From the NCBI RefSeq assembly GCF_026241155.1, contig NZ_JAPFGP010000024.1:1-64000 (forward strand): a DNA stretch of 64,000 bases, written 5' to 3'. The stretch comes from Paucibacter sp. PLA-PC-4 (lineage in GTDB: Bacteria > Pseudomonadota > Gammaproteobacteria > Burkholderiales > Burkholderiaceae_C). Below the pieces are notes generated by a model. It made no database searches. It saw only the letters and a list, made by a program, of their open reading frames with translations, and was not told where the DNA came from. Both the position numbers and the translations under genes were made by a program. Positions 35,552 through 44,610 of the stretch are shown here, in pieces (the stretch's first letter is position 1; the number at the start of each line of letters is the position of its first letter).

Positions 35552-36541
35552 TCAGTCGGCCGCCAGCTTGCGCTCCCTGATCAGCGCGTGCCAGAACTGG
35601 GTTTCTTGCTGCACAAAGCGACCCAGCGCCGGCCCGTCGCTGGGGGCGACCTCCAGGCCGAAGTCTTCCAACTTGGCCTTGACCTCGGGCAGCGCGATGG
35701 CCTTTTGCATCTCGGCGGTCAGCCGCTTGACGACAGCCTCGGGCGTGCCCTTGGGCACGAACAGCCCCTGCCAGGCCGCCACGTCCACACCCTTGAGTCC
35801 CAGCTCGGCAAAGCTCGGCACCTCGGGCAGCTGCGGCACGCGCCTGGGTGAGAGCACGGCCAGCGCCTTGAGCTTGCCGGCGCGGATGTGCGGCAGGCCG
35901 GCGGCCGTGTCCAGAATGCCCATGGGCAGTACGCCGGCGATCAGGTCCTGGGTCGAGAAGGCCGTGCCGCGGTAGGGCACATGGACGATGAAGCTGCCGC
36001 TGCGCTCCTTGAGCAGCTCCATTGCCAGATGGTGCGGGCTGCCGATGCCCGGCGAGGCATAGCTGTACTTGCCGGGGCTCTTGCGCACCTCGTCCAGCCA
36101 TTGCCGCGCGCTGGCGAAGCCGGAGTTCGGGTTCACGACCAAGATCAGCGGGAAGCGCGCCATGAAGCCCACCGGCGTGAAGTCGCCGGGGGCATAGGGC
36201 AGCTTCTTGTACATCGCGCTGTTGAACACCATGGCGCCGTTGTCGCCGGTCAGCAAGGTGTAGCCATCGGCTGGGGCCTTGGCCGCCACATCGGTTCCGA
36301 TCATGCCGCCGGCGCCGGGCCGGTTCTCGATGACCAGCGTCTGGCCGAGTTGGGCACCCAGCGCCGGGGCGAGCTGGCGCGCCAGAAAGTCCGAGCCGCC
36401 GCCGGCGGGGTAGGCCACCACCCAGCGTATCGGTTTGCTGGGCCAGGTGTCGGCCTGGGTCGCCAGCGGTGCCAGGGCCAATGCAGCGAGGCCCAGCGGG
36501 GCAAGACAGAACAGGCGGCGGGCGGTCAGCGAAGCGGGCAT
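35552..36541 (-). CDS. Bug-family (tripartite tricarboxylate type) binding protein
   Basis: 329 residues, signal peptide ending near TQA (residue 30). The mature protein starts DTWPSKPIRWVVAYPAGGGSDFLARQLAPALG, and PGAGGMIGTDVAAKAPADGYTLL and HVPYRG follow: the standard Bug (TctC-like) pattern. These proteins bind carboxylates or similar metabolites and are greatly expanded in Burkholderiales, mostly as orphans without TctAB membrane genes, as here. The ligand cannot be predicted. Confidence 0.92.
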   Translation of the reverse strand: MPASLTARRLFCLAPLGLAALALAPLATQADTWPSKPIRWVVAYPAGGGSDFLARQLAPALGAQLGQTLVIENRPGAGGMIGTDVAAKAPADGYTLLTGDNGAMVFNSAMYKKLPYAPGDFTPVGFMARFPLILVVNPNSGFASARQWLDEVRKSPGKYSYASPGIGSPHHLAMELLKERSGSFIVHVPYRGTAFSTQDLIAGVLPMGILDTAAGLPHIRAGKLKALAVLSPRRVPQLPEVPSFAELGLKGVDVAAWQGLFVPKGTPEAVVKRLTAEMQKAIALPEVKAKLEDFGLEVAPSDGPALGRFVQQETQFWHALIRERKLAAD

Positions 36542-36623
36542 CGGCGGTCCTCAAAGGCAAGGAGTACAAGAGACTCCTCTTATCTTAGGGGGCCGCCGAG
36601 CCGTCCTCGCCGATGGCTTCGCT

Positions 36624-37061
36624 TCAGTTTTCTTGCAGGGCCACGCGATAACTTGCGTCGTCATCCTCCTTGGGTGCCACGAAACTGACATCGAAGCTGA
36701 AGAGCTGGCCGTCCGTGGCCTGCTTGGTGCACTGCATGGCGATGACCGCGCGGCGCACGGCCATGCGGTAGGCCAGCGGTCCGCCCTTGGAGCTGACATC
36801 GGTGGTCTCCTCGCCCTGCAGTCGGAAGGTGACGCGCACCGTGGCCTCCTGCCCTTCGAGGTACCAAGCCTTTTCCAGGACGTCTTGCATCGTGGCGGCC
36901 ACACCCGGGCAGCTGCGGCTCACATCGCGGCGTACCGGCTCGCCTTGCTTGCCGCTGACTTCAACGCGCGTGAGTCCTTCGGGTTGTGCTTGAGCTTGGG
37001 CCAGGCCGGTGAAGAGAATCAGTGCGGTGGCGCTGAGCGTGCGGTACAGAGTTTTTGTCAT
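36624..37061 (-). CDS. Small secreted protein of unknown function
   Basis: 145 residues with a signal peptide (ATALILFTGLAQAQA, cleavage near residue 25). The mature part is about 120 residues, beta-rich in appearance, with two cysteines (51 and 111) that could form a disulfide in the periplasm. AAGGAGA lies 4-5 bases before the ATG, so expression is likely. I do not recognise the family. It stands alone between a Bug protein and a HIT protein. Confidence 0.6.
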   Translation of the reverse strand: MTKTLYRTLSATALILFTGLAQAQAQPEGLTRVEVSGKQGEPVRRDVSRSCPGVAATMQDVLEKAWYLEGQEATVRVTFRLQGEETTDVSSKGGPLAYRMAVRRAVIAMQCTKQATDGQLFSFDVSFVAPKEDDDASYRVALQEN

Positions 37062-37102
37062 GGGGATCTCCTTGATCGATGGCTGTCGGTGGGTGCGAAG
37101 AA

Positions 37103-37120
37103 CCGGAGCGCTTGCTCCGG
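37103..37120. repeat. 7-bp perfect stem-loop upstream of the small secreted protein gene
   Basis: CCGGAGC, loop GCTT, GCTCCGG, in the 239-base gap between the divergent secreted-protein and HIT genes. It is not followed by a T-run; it could be a regulatory dyad. No other feature was recognised in this gap. Confidence 0.35.
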
Positions 37121-37300
37121 AACATGGGCACAGCCTAGGGTTGCCCCTGGGGTCGGACCAAGGACGCCGCGACCAAATGCCGAAGCCGCAGGATGATCGA
37201 CCTGATTGCGCGACGAACTGATTTCGTCACGGACCCAGCTGTGACGGGCCTTATGTGCCGGAAGTCATGAGGCCGCGCGGCCGGTTAAAGTGCCGATGCC

Positions 37301-37738
37301 ATGGACATCCACACCGACTGCCCCCTGTGCCGCGACGACGGCGACCTGCTGATTGCGCAAACCCCGCTGTGGCGCGTGATCCGCGCCGACGAGGCTGCGT
37401 TCCCGGCCTTCTATCGCCTGATCTGGCGCGCCCATGTGGCCGAGTTCAGCGATCTCGACGCCGCCGCGCGCCTGGCCTGCATGGAGGTCGTCAACCGCAT
37501 CGAGACGGTGCTCAGGCAAGACCTGGCCCCCACCAAGATCAATCTCGCCAGCTTGGGCAATGTCGTGCCCCATCTGCACTGGCATGTGATCGCCCGCTTT
37601 GACTGGGACAGCCACTACCCGAACCCGGTCTGGGGCAGCGCTCAGCGCCCCGCCGACGAGGCCAGGCTGGCGGCGCTGCGTCAGCGCCTACCCGCGCTGG
37701 ACGCGGCCATCGCGGCCGCGGTGACCACACCCGCCTGA
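37301..37738 (+). CDS. HIT family nucleotide hydrolase
   Basis: 145 residues, cytoplasmic. The histidine triad is HLHWHV at 91-96 with His95 the likely nucleophile, preceded by INLASLGNVVPHLHWH, typical of the bacterial HIT group. A CPLC pair at the N-terminus (residues 7 and 10) may bind metal. HIT proteins hydrolyse nucleoside phosphoramidates or dinucleotides. The gene ends in a short tandem repeat shared with the downstream convergent peptidase gene. Confidence 0.9.
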   Translation: MDIHTDCPLCRDDGDLLIAQTPLWRVIRADEAAFPAFYRLIWRAHVAEFSDLDAAARLACMEVVNRIETVLRQDLAPTKINLASLGNVVPHLHWHVIARFDWDSHYPNPVWGSAQRPADEARLAALRQRLPALDAAIAAAVTTPA

Positions 37739-37781
37739 GCCTTCGCCCGAGCCTTCACCCAAGCCTTTGCCCGAGCCTTCA
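37734..37781. repeat. Four tandem copies of a 12-bp unit between convergent genes
   Basis: CCTGAGCCTTCG, CCCGAGCCTTCA, CCCAAGCCTTTG and CCCGAGCCTTCA run head to tail from the HIT stop codon to the last codons of the M13 peptidase gene. The array occupies the whole 40-base gap and slightly enters both genes. Confidence 0.8.
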
Positions 37782-39806
37782 CCAGACCCTGATCGGCTCG
37801 GCCGCCACCATCGCGTCGCCGGGCTTGCAGGCAAAGGCTTGGGCGAAGGCCGGCAGATTGGACATCGGGCCCAGCACACGGAACTTGGACGGCGAGTGCT
37901 GGCCGGTTCGCAGCTGGTTGATCAGCAGCTCGTTGCGCATCTTGGTTCGCCAGATCAGCGCGTTGGACAGGAAGAAGCGCTGCTCGGGCGTGTAGCCGTC
38001 AATCTTGTCACGTGCGCCGCTGCGGGCCAGGGCCCGCTGCAGGCCCTCGAAGGCGATCGGCATGCCGGCGATGTCGGAGATGTTCTCACCCAGCATCTGC
38101 TGGCCGTTGATGCGCTGGCCCGGCAGCGGCTCATAGCCGCTGTAGAGCGCGGCCACTTGCGCGGCTCGGGCCCGGTAGGCGGCCGCGTCCTCGGGCGTCC
38201 ACCAGTCGACCAGATTGCCGACGCTGTCGTACTGGCGGCCGCGGTCATCGAAGTGGTGGGTGATCTCATGACCGATCACCATGCCGATGCCGCCGTAGTT
38301 GACCGCGTCGTCGGTCCGAGCATCGAAGAAGGGCGGCTGCAGGATGCCGGCCGGGAAGATGATCTCGTTGAGACCGCCGGCAAAGGCGTTGACGATGTGG
38401 GGGCTGGTGGTCCAGCGCGAGCGATCCACCGGCCGGTCCAGATCGGCCAGACGCTGGGCTGTCTGCCAGGCACTGGCGCGCAGCGCGTTGCCGGCATAGT
38501 CATCGACCTTGAGTTGCAGGCCGGCATAGTCGGGCCAGCGCTCGGGCGCGCCGATCTTCAGCGCCATCGCGTCGAGCTTGGCCAGCGCGCTCTGCTTGGT
38601 CGGCGCGCTCATCCAGGCCAGGCCCTCGATGCGCCCGCGCATCGCCGCCTTGATGTCGGCCACCAGCTGCAGCGAGCGCGCCTGCGCCTCGGCGGAGAAG
38701 GCCTTGGCCACGAAGAGCTCGCCCAGCCCCAACCCCACCGGCGCGCTGCCAGTGCGCCCGCCTATGCTCACGATCACATCTTCGCTGCGCGGCGCCGGCG
38801 CCTTGAGCCCGGCGATGGCCGCACCGTGATAGGCGAAATGTGCGTCGGCAAAGACCTTGGGTAAGCGCGCCGCACTGGCGTCCAGCAGGCGCAGGCTCAA
38901 ATAGCTGCGCCAGACGGCAGGCTGCGCCTGGCTGGCCAGCTCGCCCAGGCGCTGGGCGAACTCGGGCTGACCGACGATGAAGCGCGCCACGCCCTCAGGC
39001 CGGCCGGTGTAGCTGGCGAGGTAGGCGCCCCAGTCGAGTCCCGGGGCACTGGCCGTCAGGGCCTTGACATCGAAGGGGTTGTAGTTGGCATTGGGTTCGC
39101 GAAGCTTGACGCGTGTGCGCGAAGCCTCGGCCAGCCGGGTCTCGAAGGCCATCAGCGCCTCGATATCGGCGGGCTCAGCCGGCAGCCCGGCCGCCGACAG
39201 CAGCGTCTTGGCGTAGGCGCGATAGGCGGCCTGCAAGCCAAGCGAGACGGCATCGCTCTTGAAATAGTCCTCGCGGTCGGGCAGGCCCAGGCCAGCCTGG
39301 GAAAAAATCAGCGCATGGCGGCGCGTGTCTTTGGGGTCGTGCCACACATAGGCGTTCAGCGGTGCTGCGACCTGCACCCGGTTCAGCGCCGCCAGCGCCG
39401 CGGGCAGATCGGCCGGCCCGCGCATCGCCGCGATCTGTGCCAGCAGCGGCTGCAAAGCCTTGAGGCCGCCGGCTTCGATGGCCTCCAGGTCCATGCCGCT
39501 GGCATAGAAGGCGGCCACGGCCTTGAGTCCCGGGCTGGTCTGCCGCGCCGGCTGGGCGATCAGCTCGTCCAGACCCTGCTGCAGGACGGCGTCATTGGCG
39601 ATGCGCAAATCGATGAAGCTGCCGATGCGCGCGCGGCCATCGGGCAGCGATGTGGCGGCGTCCCATCTGCCGTTCACAAACTCGTAGAAGTCATGGCAGG
39701 CCGCCACATCGGGCGATAGATTCTTGAGGTCCAGCGCCCGCGCCGAGGGCAGGGCGAGCGTGCTGGCCGTCAGCACAGCGGCGGCGATCTTTGTCAGGCG
39801 TTGCAT
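37779..39806 (-). CDS. pepO: M13-family zinc metalloendopeptidase (PepO/neprilysin-like)
   Basis: 675 residues, usual for the family. Signal peptide about 1-25 (ending ARA), so it is exported. Zinc site HEITHH at 513-518 (His513, Glu514, His517) and ENISD from Glu574, the third ligand. NAFAGGLNEIIFPAGILQPPFFD precedes the active site, and the C-terminal CKPGD motif is standard. It cuts short peptides in the periplasm or outside. The start at 39806 (MQRLTKIAAA) gives a clean signal peptide; a Met 14 codons upstream would not. Confidence 0.93.
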   Translation of the reverse strand: MQRLTKIAAAVLTASTLALPSARALDLKNLSPDVAACHDFYEFVNGRWDAATSLPDGRARIGSFIDLRIANDAVLQQGLDELIAQPARQTSPGLKAVAAFYASGMDLEAIEAGGLKALQPLLAQIAAMRGPADLPAALAALNRVQVAAPLNAYVWHDPKDTRRHALIFSQAGLGLPDREDYFKSDAVSLGLQAAYRAYAKTLLSAAGLPAEPADIEALMAFETRLAEASRTRVKLREPNANYNPFDVKALTASAPGLDWGAYLASYTGRPEGVARFIVGQPEFAQRLGELASQAQPAVWRSYLSLRLLDASAARLPKVFADAHFAYHGAAIAGLKAPAPRSEDVIVSIGGRTGSAPVGLGLGELFVAKAFSAEAQARSLQLVADIKAAMRGRIEGLAWMSAPTKQSALAKLDAMALKIGAPERWPDYAGLQLKVDDYAGNALRASAWQTAQRLADLDRPVDRSRWTTSPHIVNAFAGGLNEIIFPAGILQPPFFDARTDDAVNYGGIGMVIGHEITHHFDDRGRQYDSVGNLVDWWTPEDAAAYRARAAQVAALYSGYEPLPGQRINGQQMLGENISDIAGMPIAFEGLQRALARSGARDKIDGYTPEQRFFLSNALIWRTKMRNELLINQLRTGQHSPSKFRVLGPMSNLPAFAQAFACKPGDAMVAAEPIRVW

Positions 39807-39890
39807 CGGTCTGGCGGAGCTTGTTGAGGCCGCAAAGCCTAGCGGCAAGTGGCGGGGTTGGCCATCCGGGCCCTCACCGGTACCGCGCTG

Positions 39891-39908
39891 TTTTCATGGT
39901 CTTGTCAT
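39891..39908 (+). promoter_or_regulatory. Candidate PhoB box upstream of the PhoX gene
   Basis: TTTTCAT-GGTC-TTGTCAT: two direct 7-mers spaced 11 bases start to start, matching the CTGTCAT consensus at 5/7 and 6/7 positions. It ends 54 bases before the ATG of a PhoX-type phosphatase, a gene often controlled by phosphate starvation. PhoB boxes replace the -35 element of their promoters. Confidence 0.55.
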
Positions 39909-39962
39909 CATTGGCGGGTCAAGCTTGCAGCTTTGGCATCCACCCACACGAGGCAGACCGCA

Positions 39963-41867
39963 ATGGCCAAGGACTTTCTGACGATGGAAGACAGCAACCG
40001 CAGCGCCAACGCTAGCATCCACGAGGTCTCCGACCCGACAAGGCGCACCCTCTTGCGCGGCGGTCTGGGCCTGGGTCTGGGTGGCCTGTTCGGTTTGGGG
40101 GGCTGCGCCAGCGGCGGGGCCTCGGGCGGCCCGCTGCTGGGTTTTAAGAGCGTGCCGGTGTCGACGGCGGATGCAATCGCGGTGCCCGAGGGCTACAGCG
40201 CCCAGGTGATCGCGGCCTGGGGCGAACCGGTAGGGCTGTCGGGCGAGGACAGCGCTTTTCGCTTCGACGGCAGCAACACGGCGGCTCAGCAAGAAACCCA
40301 GCTCGGCATGCATCACGACGGCATCCACTTCTTCACCCAGGAGGGCTCCAAGTCCGGTTTGCTGGTGATGAACCATGAATACACCGATGACGGGCTGCTG
40401 CACGCCGACGGCATGAAGAGCTGGAACGCCCAGAAAGTCCGCAAGGCCCAGGCCGCGCACGGCGTTTCGGTGATTGAAGTTCAGCAGCAGCCCGGCGGGC
40501 GCTGGGAGCTGGTGCGGCCTTCGCCCTGGGCGCGCCGGATCACCGCTTACACGCCGATGCAAGTGGCCGGCCCGGCCGCCGGCCACGCGCTGATGAAGAC
40601 CGCGCAGGACGGCGCTGGCCGCCGCGTGCTGGGCACACTGAACAACTGCGCCAGCGGCATCACGCCCTGGGGCACTTATCTGACCTGCGAAGAGAACTTC
40701 ATCAACTACTTCAAGGGCCCGGACGCCCCGAATCCGCATGAGCGCCGCTGGGGCCTGCGCAAGGGTGACCCGGCCGGCTACCGCTGGCATGAGCACGACG
40801 AGCGCTTCGACGCGGTCAAACATCCCAACGAGCCCAACCGCTTTGGCTGGGTGGTCGAGATCGACCCCTTCAATCCCAGCAGCGTGCCGGTCAAGCGCAC
40901 CGCGCTGGGTCGCGCCGCCCACGAAGGGGCGACGGTGGCCGTCACCCGGGATGGCCGCGCCGTGGTCTATATGGGCGAGGACGCCCGGTTTGAGTACATC
41001 TACAAATTTGTCAGCCGCGACAAGATCCGCCCAGGCGGCTTTGCCGCCAACAGCGAGTTGCTGGACCACGGCACGCTGTATGTGGCCCGCTTCGATGCTG
41101 ACGGCTCCGGCCGCTGGCTGGCACTGAGCCAGGGCCAAGGCCCGCTGACCGCGGCCGCCGGCTTCGCCGACCAGGGCGAGGTCGTGATCAAGAGCCGCCA
41201 GGCCAGCGACCTGCTGGGCGCCACCAAGATGGATCGCCCCGAATGGATTGCCGTGGACAAGGAGGGCTATGTCTACTGCACGCTGACCAATAACAGCAAC
41301 CGCGCCGGCGACAAGCAGCCGGCCGTGGACGCGGCCAATCCGCGCGCCAACAACAGCATGGGCCACATCATCCGCTGGAAGGAGCAGGGCGATTTCGATG
41401 CCACGACCCTGCGCTGGAATCACTTCGTGCTGGCCGGGGACCCAAGCAACGAGCGCGCCGAGGCCAAGGGCAATGTCAAGGGCGATGCCTTCGGCTGCCC
41501 CGACGGCCTGTGGGTCGATGGGCGCGGGGTGCTCTGGATACAGACCGATATGTCCACCTCGGCGATGGGCAAGGGCGATCTGGCACGGCTGGGCAATAAC
41601 TGCATGCTCGCTGCCGATCCGCGCAGCGGCGAGGTGCGACGCTTTCTGACCGGCCCGTCCGGCAGCGAGGTCACCGGCGCGACGATGACGCCCGACGGCC
41701 GCACGATGTTCATCAATATCCAGCACCCGGGCGAGAGCCCCAGCGAGCGCAGCGACCCGGCCCAGCCGCGCCGCTTCTCTAACTGGCCCGACCAGCGAGC
41801 CGACGGCCGACCCCGCTCGGCCACCGTGGTGGTGCGCAAACTCGATGGTGGGGTGATCGGCAGCTGA
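39963..41867 (+). CDS. phoX: PhoX-family (DUF839) alkaline phosphatase, Tat-exported
   Basis: 634 residues. A twin-arginine signal DPTRRTLLRGGLGLGLG (Arg27-Arg28) is followed by a lipobox-like LGGC (Cys48), suggesting a Tat-exported lipoprotein. The body has the DUF839 pattern: LLVMNHEYTDDGLLH, GVSVIEV, RRVLGTLNNCASGITPWGTYLTCEENFINYF, GWVVEIDPFNPSS and a C-terminal MTPDGRTMFINIQHPGE. PhoX enzymes need calcium and iron and release phosphate from organic phosphates in the periplasm. The ATG at 39963 is chosen because it gives the Tat signal. The PhoB box upstream fits induction by phosphate limitation, together with the ugp operon elsewhere in the window. Confidence 0.88.
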   Translation: MAKDFLTMEDSNRSANASIHEVSDPTRRTLLRGGLGLGLGGLFGLGGCASGGASGGPLLGFKSVPVSTADAIAVPEGYSAQVIAAWGEPVGLSGEDSAFRFDGSNTAAQQETQLGMHHDGIHFFTQEGSKSGLLVMNHEYTDDGLLHADGMKSWNAQKVRKAQAAHGVSVIEVQQQPGGRWELVRPSPWARRITAYTPMQVAGPAAGHALMKTAQDGAGRRVLGTLNNCASGITPWGTYLTCEENFINYFKGPDAPNPHERRWGLRKGDPAGYRWHEHDERFDAVKHPNEPNRFGWVVEIDPFNPSSVPVKRTALGRAAHEGATVAVTRDGRAVVYMGEDARFEYIYKFVSRDKIRPGGFAANSELLDHGTLYVARFDADGSGRWLALSQGQGPLTAAAGFADQGEVVIKSRQASDLLGATKMDRPEWIAVDKEGYVYCTLTNNSNRAGDKQPAVDAANPRANNSMGHIIRWKEQGDFDATTLRWNHFVLAGDPSNERAEAKGNVKGDAFGCPDGLWVDGRGVLWIQTDMSTSAMGKGDLARLGNNCMLAADPRSGEVRRFLTGPSGSEVTGATMTPDGRTMFINIQHPGESPSERSDPAQPRRFSNWPDQRADGRPRSATVVVRKLDGGVIGS

Positions 41868-41930
41868 GGAGGGGCTGGCCCGGGGCTGCCGGCTACACTG
41901 GCGCCCTCGCTCGCGCAGCAGTCTTCTTCC

Positions 41931-42344
41931 ATGGCCGGCCTCACCCCCAATTCCCCCACGCCCACCGACATCACCGTGCACCAGCAGTCGCGGGTGCTGG
42001 AGATCGCCTTCTCCGACGGGGCGCGCTTCTCGATCCCCTTTGAGCTGATGCGCGTCTACAGCCCCTCGGCCGAGGTGATGGGCCATGGTCCGGGCCAGGA
42101 AACCCTGCAGACCGGCAAGCGCGATGTGGGCATCACGGCACTGGAGCAGGTGGGTCATTACGCGATCCGCCCGCAGTTCAGCGACGGCCATGACAGCGGC
42201 CTGTTCTCCTGGGACTATCTCTACCAGCTCGGCGCCGAGCAGGCCCGGCTGTGGGCCGACTACGAGGCCAAGCTGGCCGCTGCCGGCAAGGGGCGCGACG
42301 ATGCCATGCCGGCCAAGGGCGGCAGCGCCTGTTCGACGCATTGA
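41931..42344 (+). CDS. DUF971 family protein
   Basis: 137 residues, cytoplasmic. Pattern: [40 protein letters not shown], then [36 protein letters not shown], the full DUF971 domain (the N-terminal domain of gamma-butyrobetaine hydroxylase-like proteins, with links to Fe-S cluster handling). It lies 10 bases upstream of ubiE; this pairing is common in Betaproteobacteria. A C-terminal CSTH cysteine may be a metal ligand. Confidence 0.9.
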   Translation: MAGLTPNSPTPTDITVHQQSRVLEIAFSDGARFSIPFELMRVYSPSAEVMGHGPGQETLQTGKRDVGITALEQVGHYAIRPQFSDGHDSGLFSWDYLYQLGAEQARLWADYEAKLAAAGKGRDDAMPAKGGSACSTH

Positions 42345-42354
42345 GGGCATATCT

Positions 42355-43086
42355 ATGAGCAGCACCCATTTCGGTTTCCAGACCGTCGACGAGCGCGAGA
42401 AGGCCAGCCGCGTGCGCGGCGTGTTCGATTCCGTCGCCTCCAAGTACGACGTGATGAACGATCTGATGTCCATGGGCATGCACCGGGCCTGGAAGGCCTA
42501 CACGGTGGCCGTGGCCAATCTGAAGCCGGGCGAGCGCGTGCTTGATATCGCCGGCGGCACCGGCGATCTGTCGCGCGCCTTCGCCAAGAAAGTCGGCGAG
42601 ACCGGCATGGTGGTGCACACCGACATCAACGAGGCCATGCTTCGCCAGGGCCGCAACCGCCTGCTCGATGAGGGCTTGGTGCTGCCCACCAATCTGTGCG
42701 ACGCTGAGAAGCTGCCCTACAAGAACGAGAGTTTCGATCTGGTCAGCGTGGCCTTCGGCCTGCGCAATATGACCCACAAGGACCAGGCTCTGGCCGAAAT
42801 GTGCCGGGTGCTCAAGCCCGGCGGGCGCTTGCTGGTGCTGGAGTTCTCCAAGGTGGCAGCGCCGCTGCAAAAGCCTTATGACTGGTACTCCTTCAAGATC
42901 CTGCCCAAGCTGGGCCAGATGATTGCCGGCGACGCCGAGAGCTACCGCTACCTGGCCGAATCGATCCGCATGCACCCGCCCCAGGCCGAACTCAAGGCCA
43001 TGATGAAGACGGCCGGCTTCGGCCATGTGGACGTGCACAACCTCAGCGCCGGCATCGTCGCGCTGCACGCCGGCATCAAGTGCTGA
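42355..43086 (+). CDS. ubiE: Demethylmenaquinone/ubiquinone methyltransferase UbiE
   Basis: 243 residues. Characteristic motifs: [25 protein letters not shown] (UbiE signature 1), the SAM site [54 protein letters not shown] (signature 2) and the C-terminal [12 protein letters not shown]. It methylates carbon of the quinone ring in ubiquinone synthesis. Start ATG 42355 fits family N-termini. Co-transcribed with the DUF971 gene. Confidence 0.97.
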   Translation: MSSTHFGFQTVDEREKASRVRGVFDSVASKYDVMNDLMSMGMHRAWKAYTVAVANLKPGERVLDIAGGTGDLSRAFAKKVGETGMVVHTDINEAMLRQGRNRLLDEGLVLPTNLCDAEKLPYKNESFDLVSVAFGLRNMTHKDQALAEMCRVLKPGGRLLVLEFSKVAAPLQKPYDWYSFKILPKLGQMIAGDAESYRYLAESIRMHPPQAELKAMMKTAGFGHVDVHNLSAGIVALHAGIKC

Positions 43087-43593
43087 TCTAGCACGCCAGC
43101 GAGACCCTGCGGGCTCGCTGACGCATGCCAAAGAGCGCTTCGCGGATCGCGCCAACCATGCGGCCTGCTTGGCTGAGGTCTCGGTTCGCCTGAACCGATC
43201 TGGCCGTTTTCGGGGCGCCGACACTCCCGATACCTGAGCTACCCCCCGATCCAAGGGGGTGGCCGGAACTCGGCGTGACTAAATGGATCAGTCATTGAGC
43301 CGACCGGTCAACAATATGCCGGACAGGCCGCAGACGCCGGGTTTTCCCGGTGTTTGACTAATAAATGACGAGGGGTTCCCGACGGCTGGACTGGGGTCCG
43401 GAAGGGCGCGATTGAACTGGTTTCCTGTAGCAATATGGAACGGGTTCACGCCTTAGGGGGGGGTCAATTGTCATTTTGCAAAGTTACACTCGCCGACTGC
43501 CACCGGGCGCCATTGTGCGCTGCAACATAGTGCCGTCGGAGAGCCCGGGGTGCACGCTCTCACCCGAGAGCCCAAAAACAGAAAGTCATAGCT
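43087..43593. promoter_or_regulatory. Long leader region upstream of the exopolysaccharide operon
   Basis: 507 bases between ubiE and epsD. It starts with a stem-loop CAGCGAG/CTCGCTG (43097-43120, with an inner CCC/GGG), a possible ubiE terminator. At 43241-43260 ACCCCC and GGGGGT form a dyad around 8 bases. Further on are AT-richer segments with TAATAAATGAC and a run of eight G (from about 43457). A long untranslated leader or several promoters are likely, but no -35/-10 or -24/-12 set is convincing. Confidence 0.45.
43241..43260. promoter_or_regulatory. ACCCCC/GGGGGT dyad in the exopolysaccharide leader
   Basis: ACCCCC (43241-43246) and GGGGGT (43255-43260) around CGATCCAA. It lies about 330 bases before epsD. 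A similar CCCCC/GGGGG dyad precedes the chemoreceptor gene at 35466-35479. It may be a binding site of a dimeric regulator, or a terminator stem for ubiE. Confidence 0.35.
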
Positions 43594-44610
43594 ATGAATC
43601 TGATGAAGCAAGAGCAGTCGCGCGGCCTGAGCGGCATGCGCGCCAGCGCGATTGCGCTGGCGGCGGTAGCAGTGGTGCTGCTGGCAGCCTGCGGCGGCGG
43701 TGAAAAGAAGGACAAGGCCTCCCAAACGGCAGCCAAGGTCAACAAGGAAGAGATCACCGTTCATCAGATCAACTTTGTGCTGCAGCGCCAGCAAGGCCTG
43801 AAGCCCGAGCAGGCCGAAGCAGCCAGCAAGCAGGTGCTGGAGCGCTTGATCGAGCAGGAACTGGCGGTGCAGAAGGCCGAAGATCTCAAGCTCGACCGCG
43901 ACCCGCGCGTGGTCCAGCAGATTGAGGCTGCCAAGCGCGAAATCATCGCGCGCGCCTATGTCGAGCGGCTTGGCGAGAGCGCTGCCAAACCCACGGCCGA
44001 GGAGGTTTCAAAGTATTACAACGAGAAACCCGCGCTGTTCAAGGAACGTCGTATTTATAGTCTGCAGGAATTGGCAATTGAGGCCAAGCCCGAGCAGATT
44101 CCCGAGATTCGCGCCAAATTGCAGGCGGCCAAGAATCTGGCCGAGTTTGCCGAGTATCTGAAGGCCAGCGATATTCGTTTTGCTGCGAATCAGGCTGTGC
44201 GCGCCGCCGAGCAGCTGCCGCTGGCCAGCTTGGACGCCATCGCCCGCATGAAGGACGGCGACTCAGCCGTCACTTCCGCGCCCAACGGCCTGCAGGTGTT
44301 GTTCCTGGTGGGCTCGCGCAGCCAGCCTGTCGACGAAGCCCGCGCCCGCCCCGCCATCGAGCAGTTCCTCAGCAACCAGCGCAAGTCCGAGCTGGTCGTG
44401 AAGGAGATGAAGGCCATGCGTGAAGGCGCCAAGATCGAATATGTCGGCAAGTTCGCCGAGGGCACGCCGCCCGCCGCTGCTGCTGCAGCGCCTGCTGCGG
44501 TGACGACGCCCAGCCCAGTTGCTCCCGCTGCCACTGTCGCCACGCCGGCCGCCCCTGCCGCCAGCGGCATGGACGCCAACACCATCTCTAAGGGAATGGG
44601 TCTCAAATAA
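43594..44610 (+). CDS. epsD: EpsD-family peptidyl-prolyl isomerase, lipoprotein
   Basis: 338 residues. Lipoprotein signal with lipobox LLAAC (Cys33). The SurA/PpiD-like N-terminal helical domain (about 50-140, VNKEEITVHQINFVLQRQQGLKPEQAEAASKQVLERLIEQELAVQKAED) precedes a degraded parvulin-type region (about 145-260); the Ala/Pro-rich tail (290-325) is disordered. It is the EpsD protein of exosortase-associated exopolysaccharide loci, a periplasmic folding or assembly factor. First gene of a long operon; epsE starts inside its stop codon (TAATG). A weak ribosome binding site (AGAAAG) precedes the ATG. Confidence 0.88.
   Translation: MNLMKQEQSRGLSGMRASAIALAAVAVVLLAACGGGEKKDKASQTAAKVNKEEITVHQINFVLQRQQGLKPEQAEAASKQVLERLIEQELAVQKAEDLKLDRDPRVVQQIEAAKREIIARAYVERLGESAAKPTAEEVSKYYNEKPALFKERRIYSLQELAIEAKPEQIPEIRAKLQAAKNLAEFAEYLKASDIRFAANQAVRAAEQLPLASLDAIARMKDGDSAVTSAPNGLQVLFLVGSRSQPVDEARARPAIEQFLSNQRKSELVVKEMKAMREGAKIEYVGKFAEGTPPAAAAAAPAAVTTPSPVAPAATVATPAAPAASGMDANTISKGMGLK

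Noticed and set aside
39894-42479. An 861-codon minus-strand open frame across phoX and DUF971
   Set aside because: It covers two recognised plus-strand genes and their gap, with no ribosome binding site or motif.
43260-43275. Possible sigma-54 promoter (GG-N10-GC) before epsD
   Set aside because: GG and GC spacing fits, but the rest of the -24/-12 consensus (TGGCAC, TTGC) does not.
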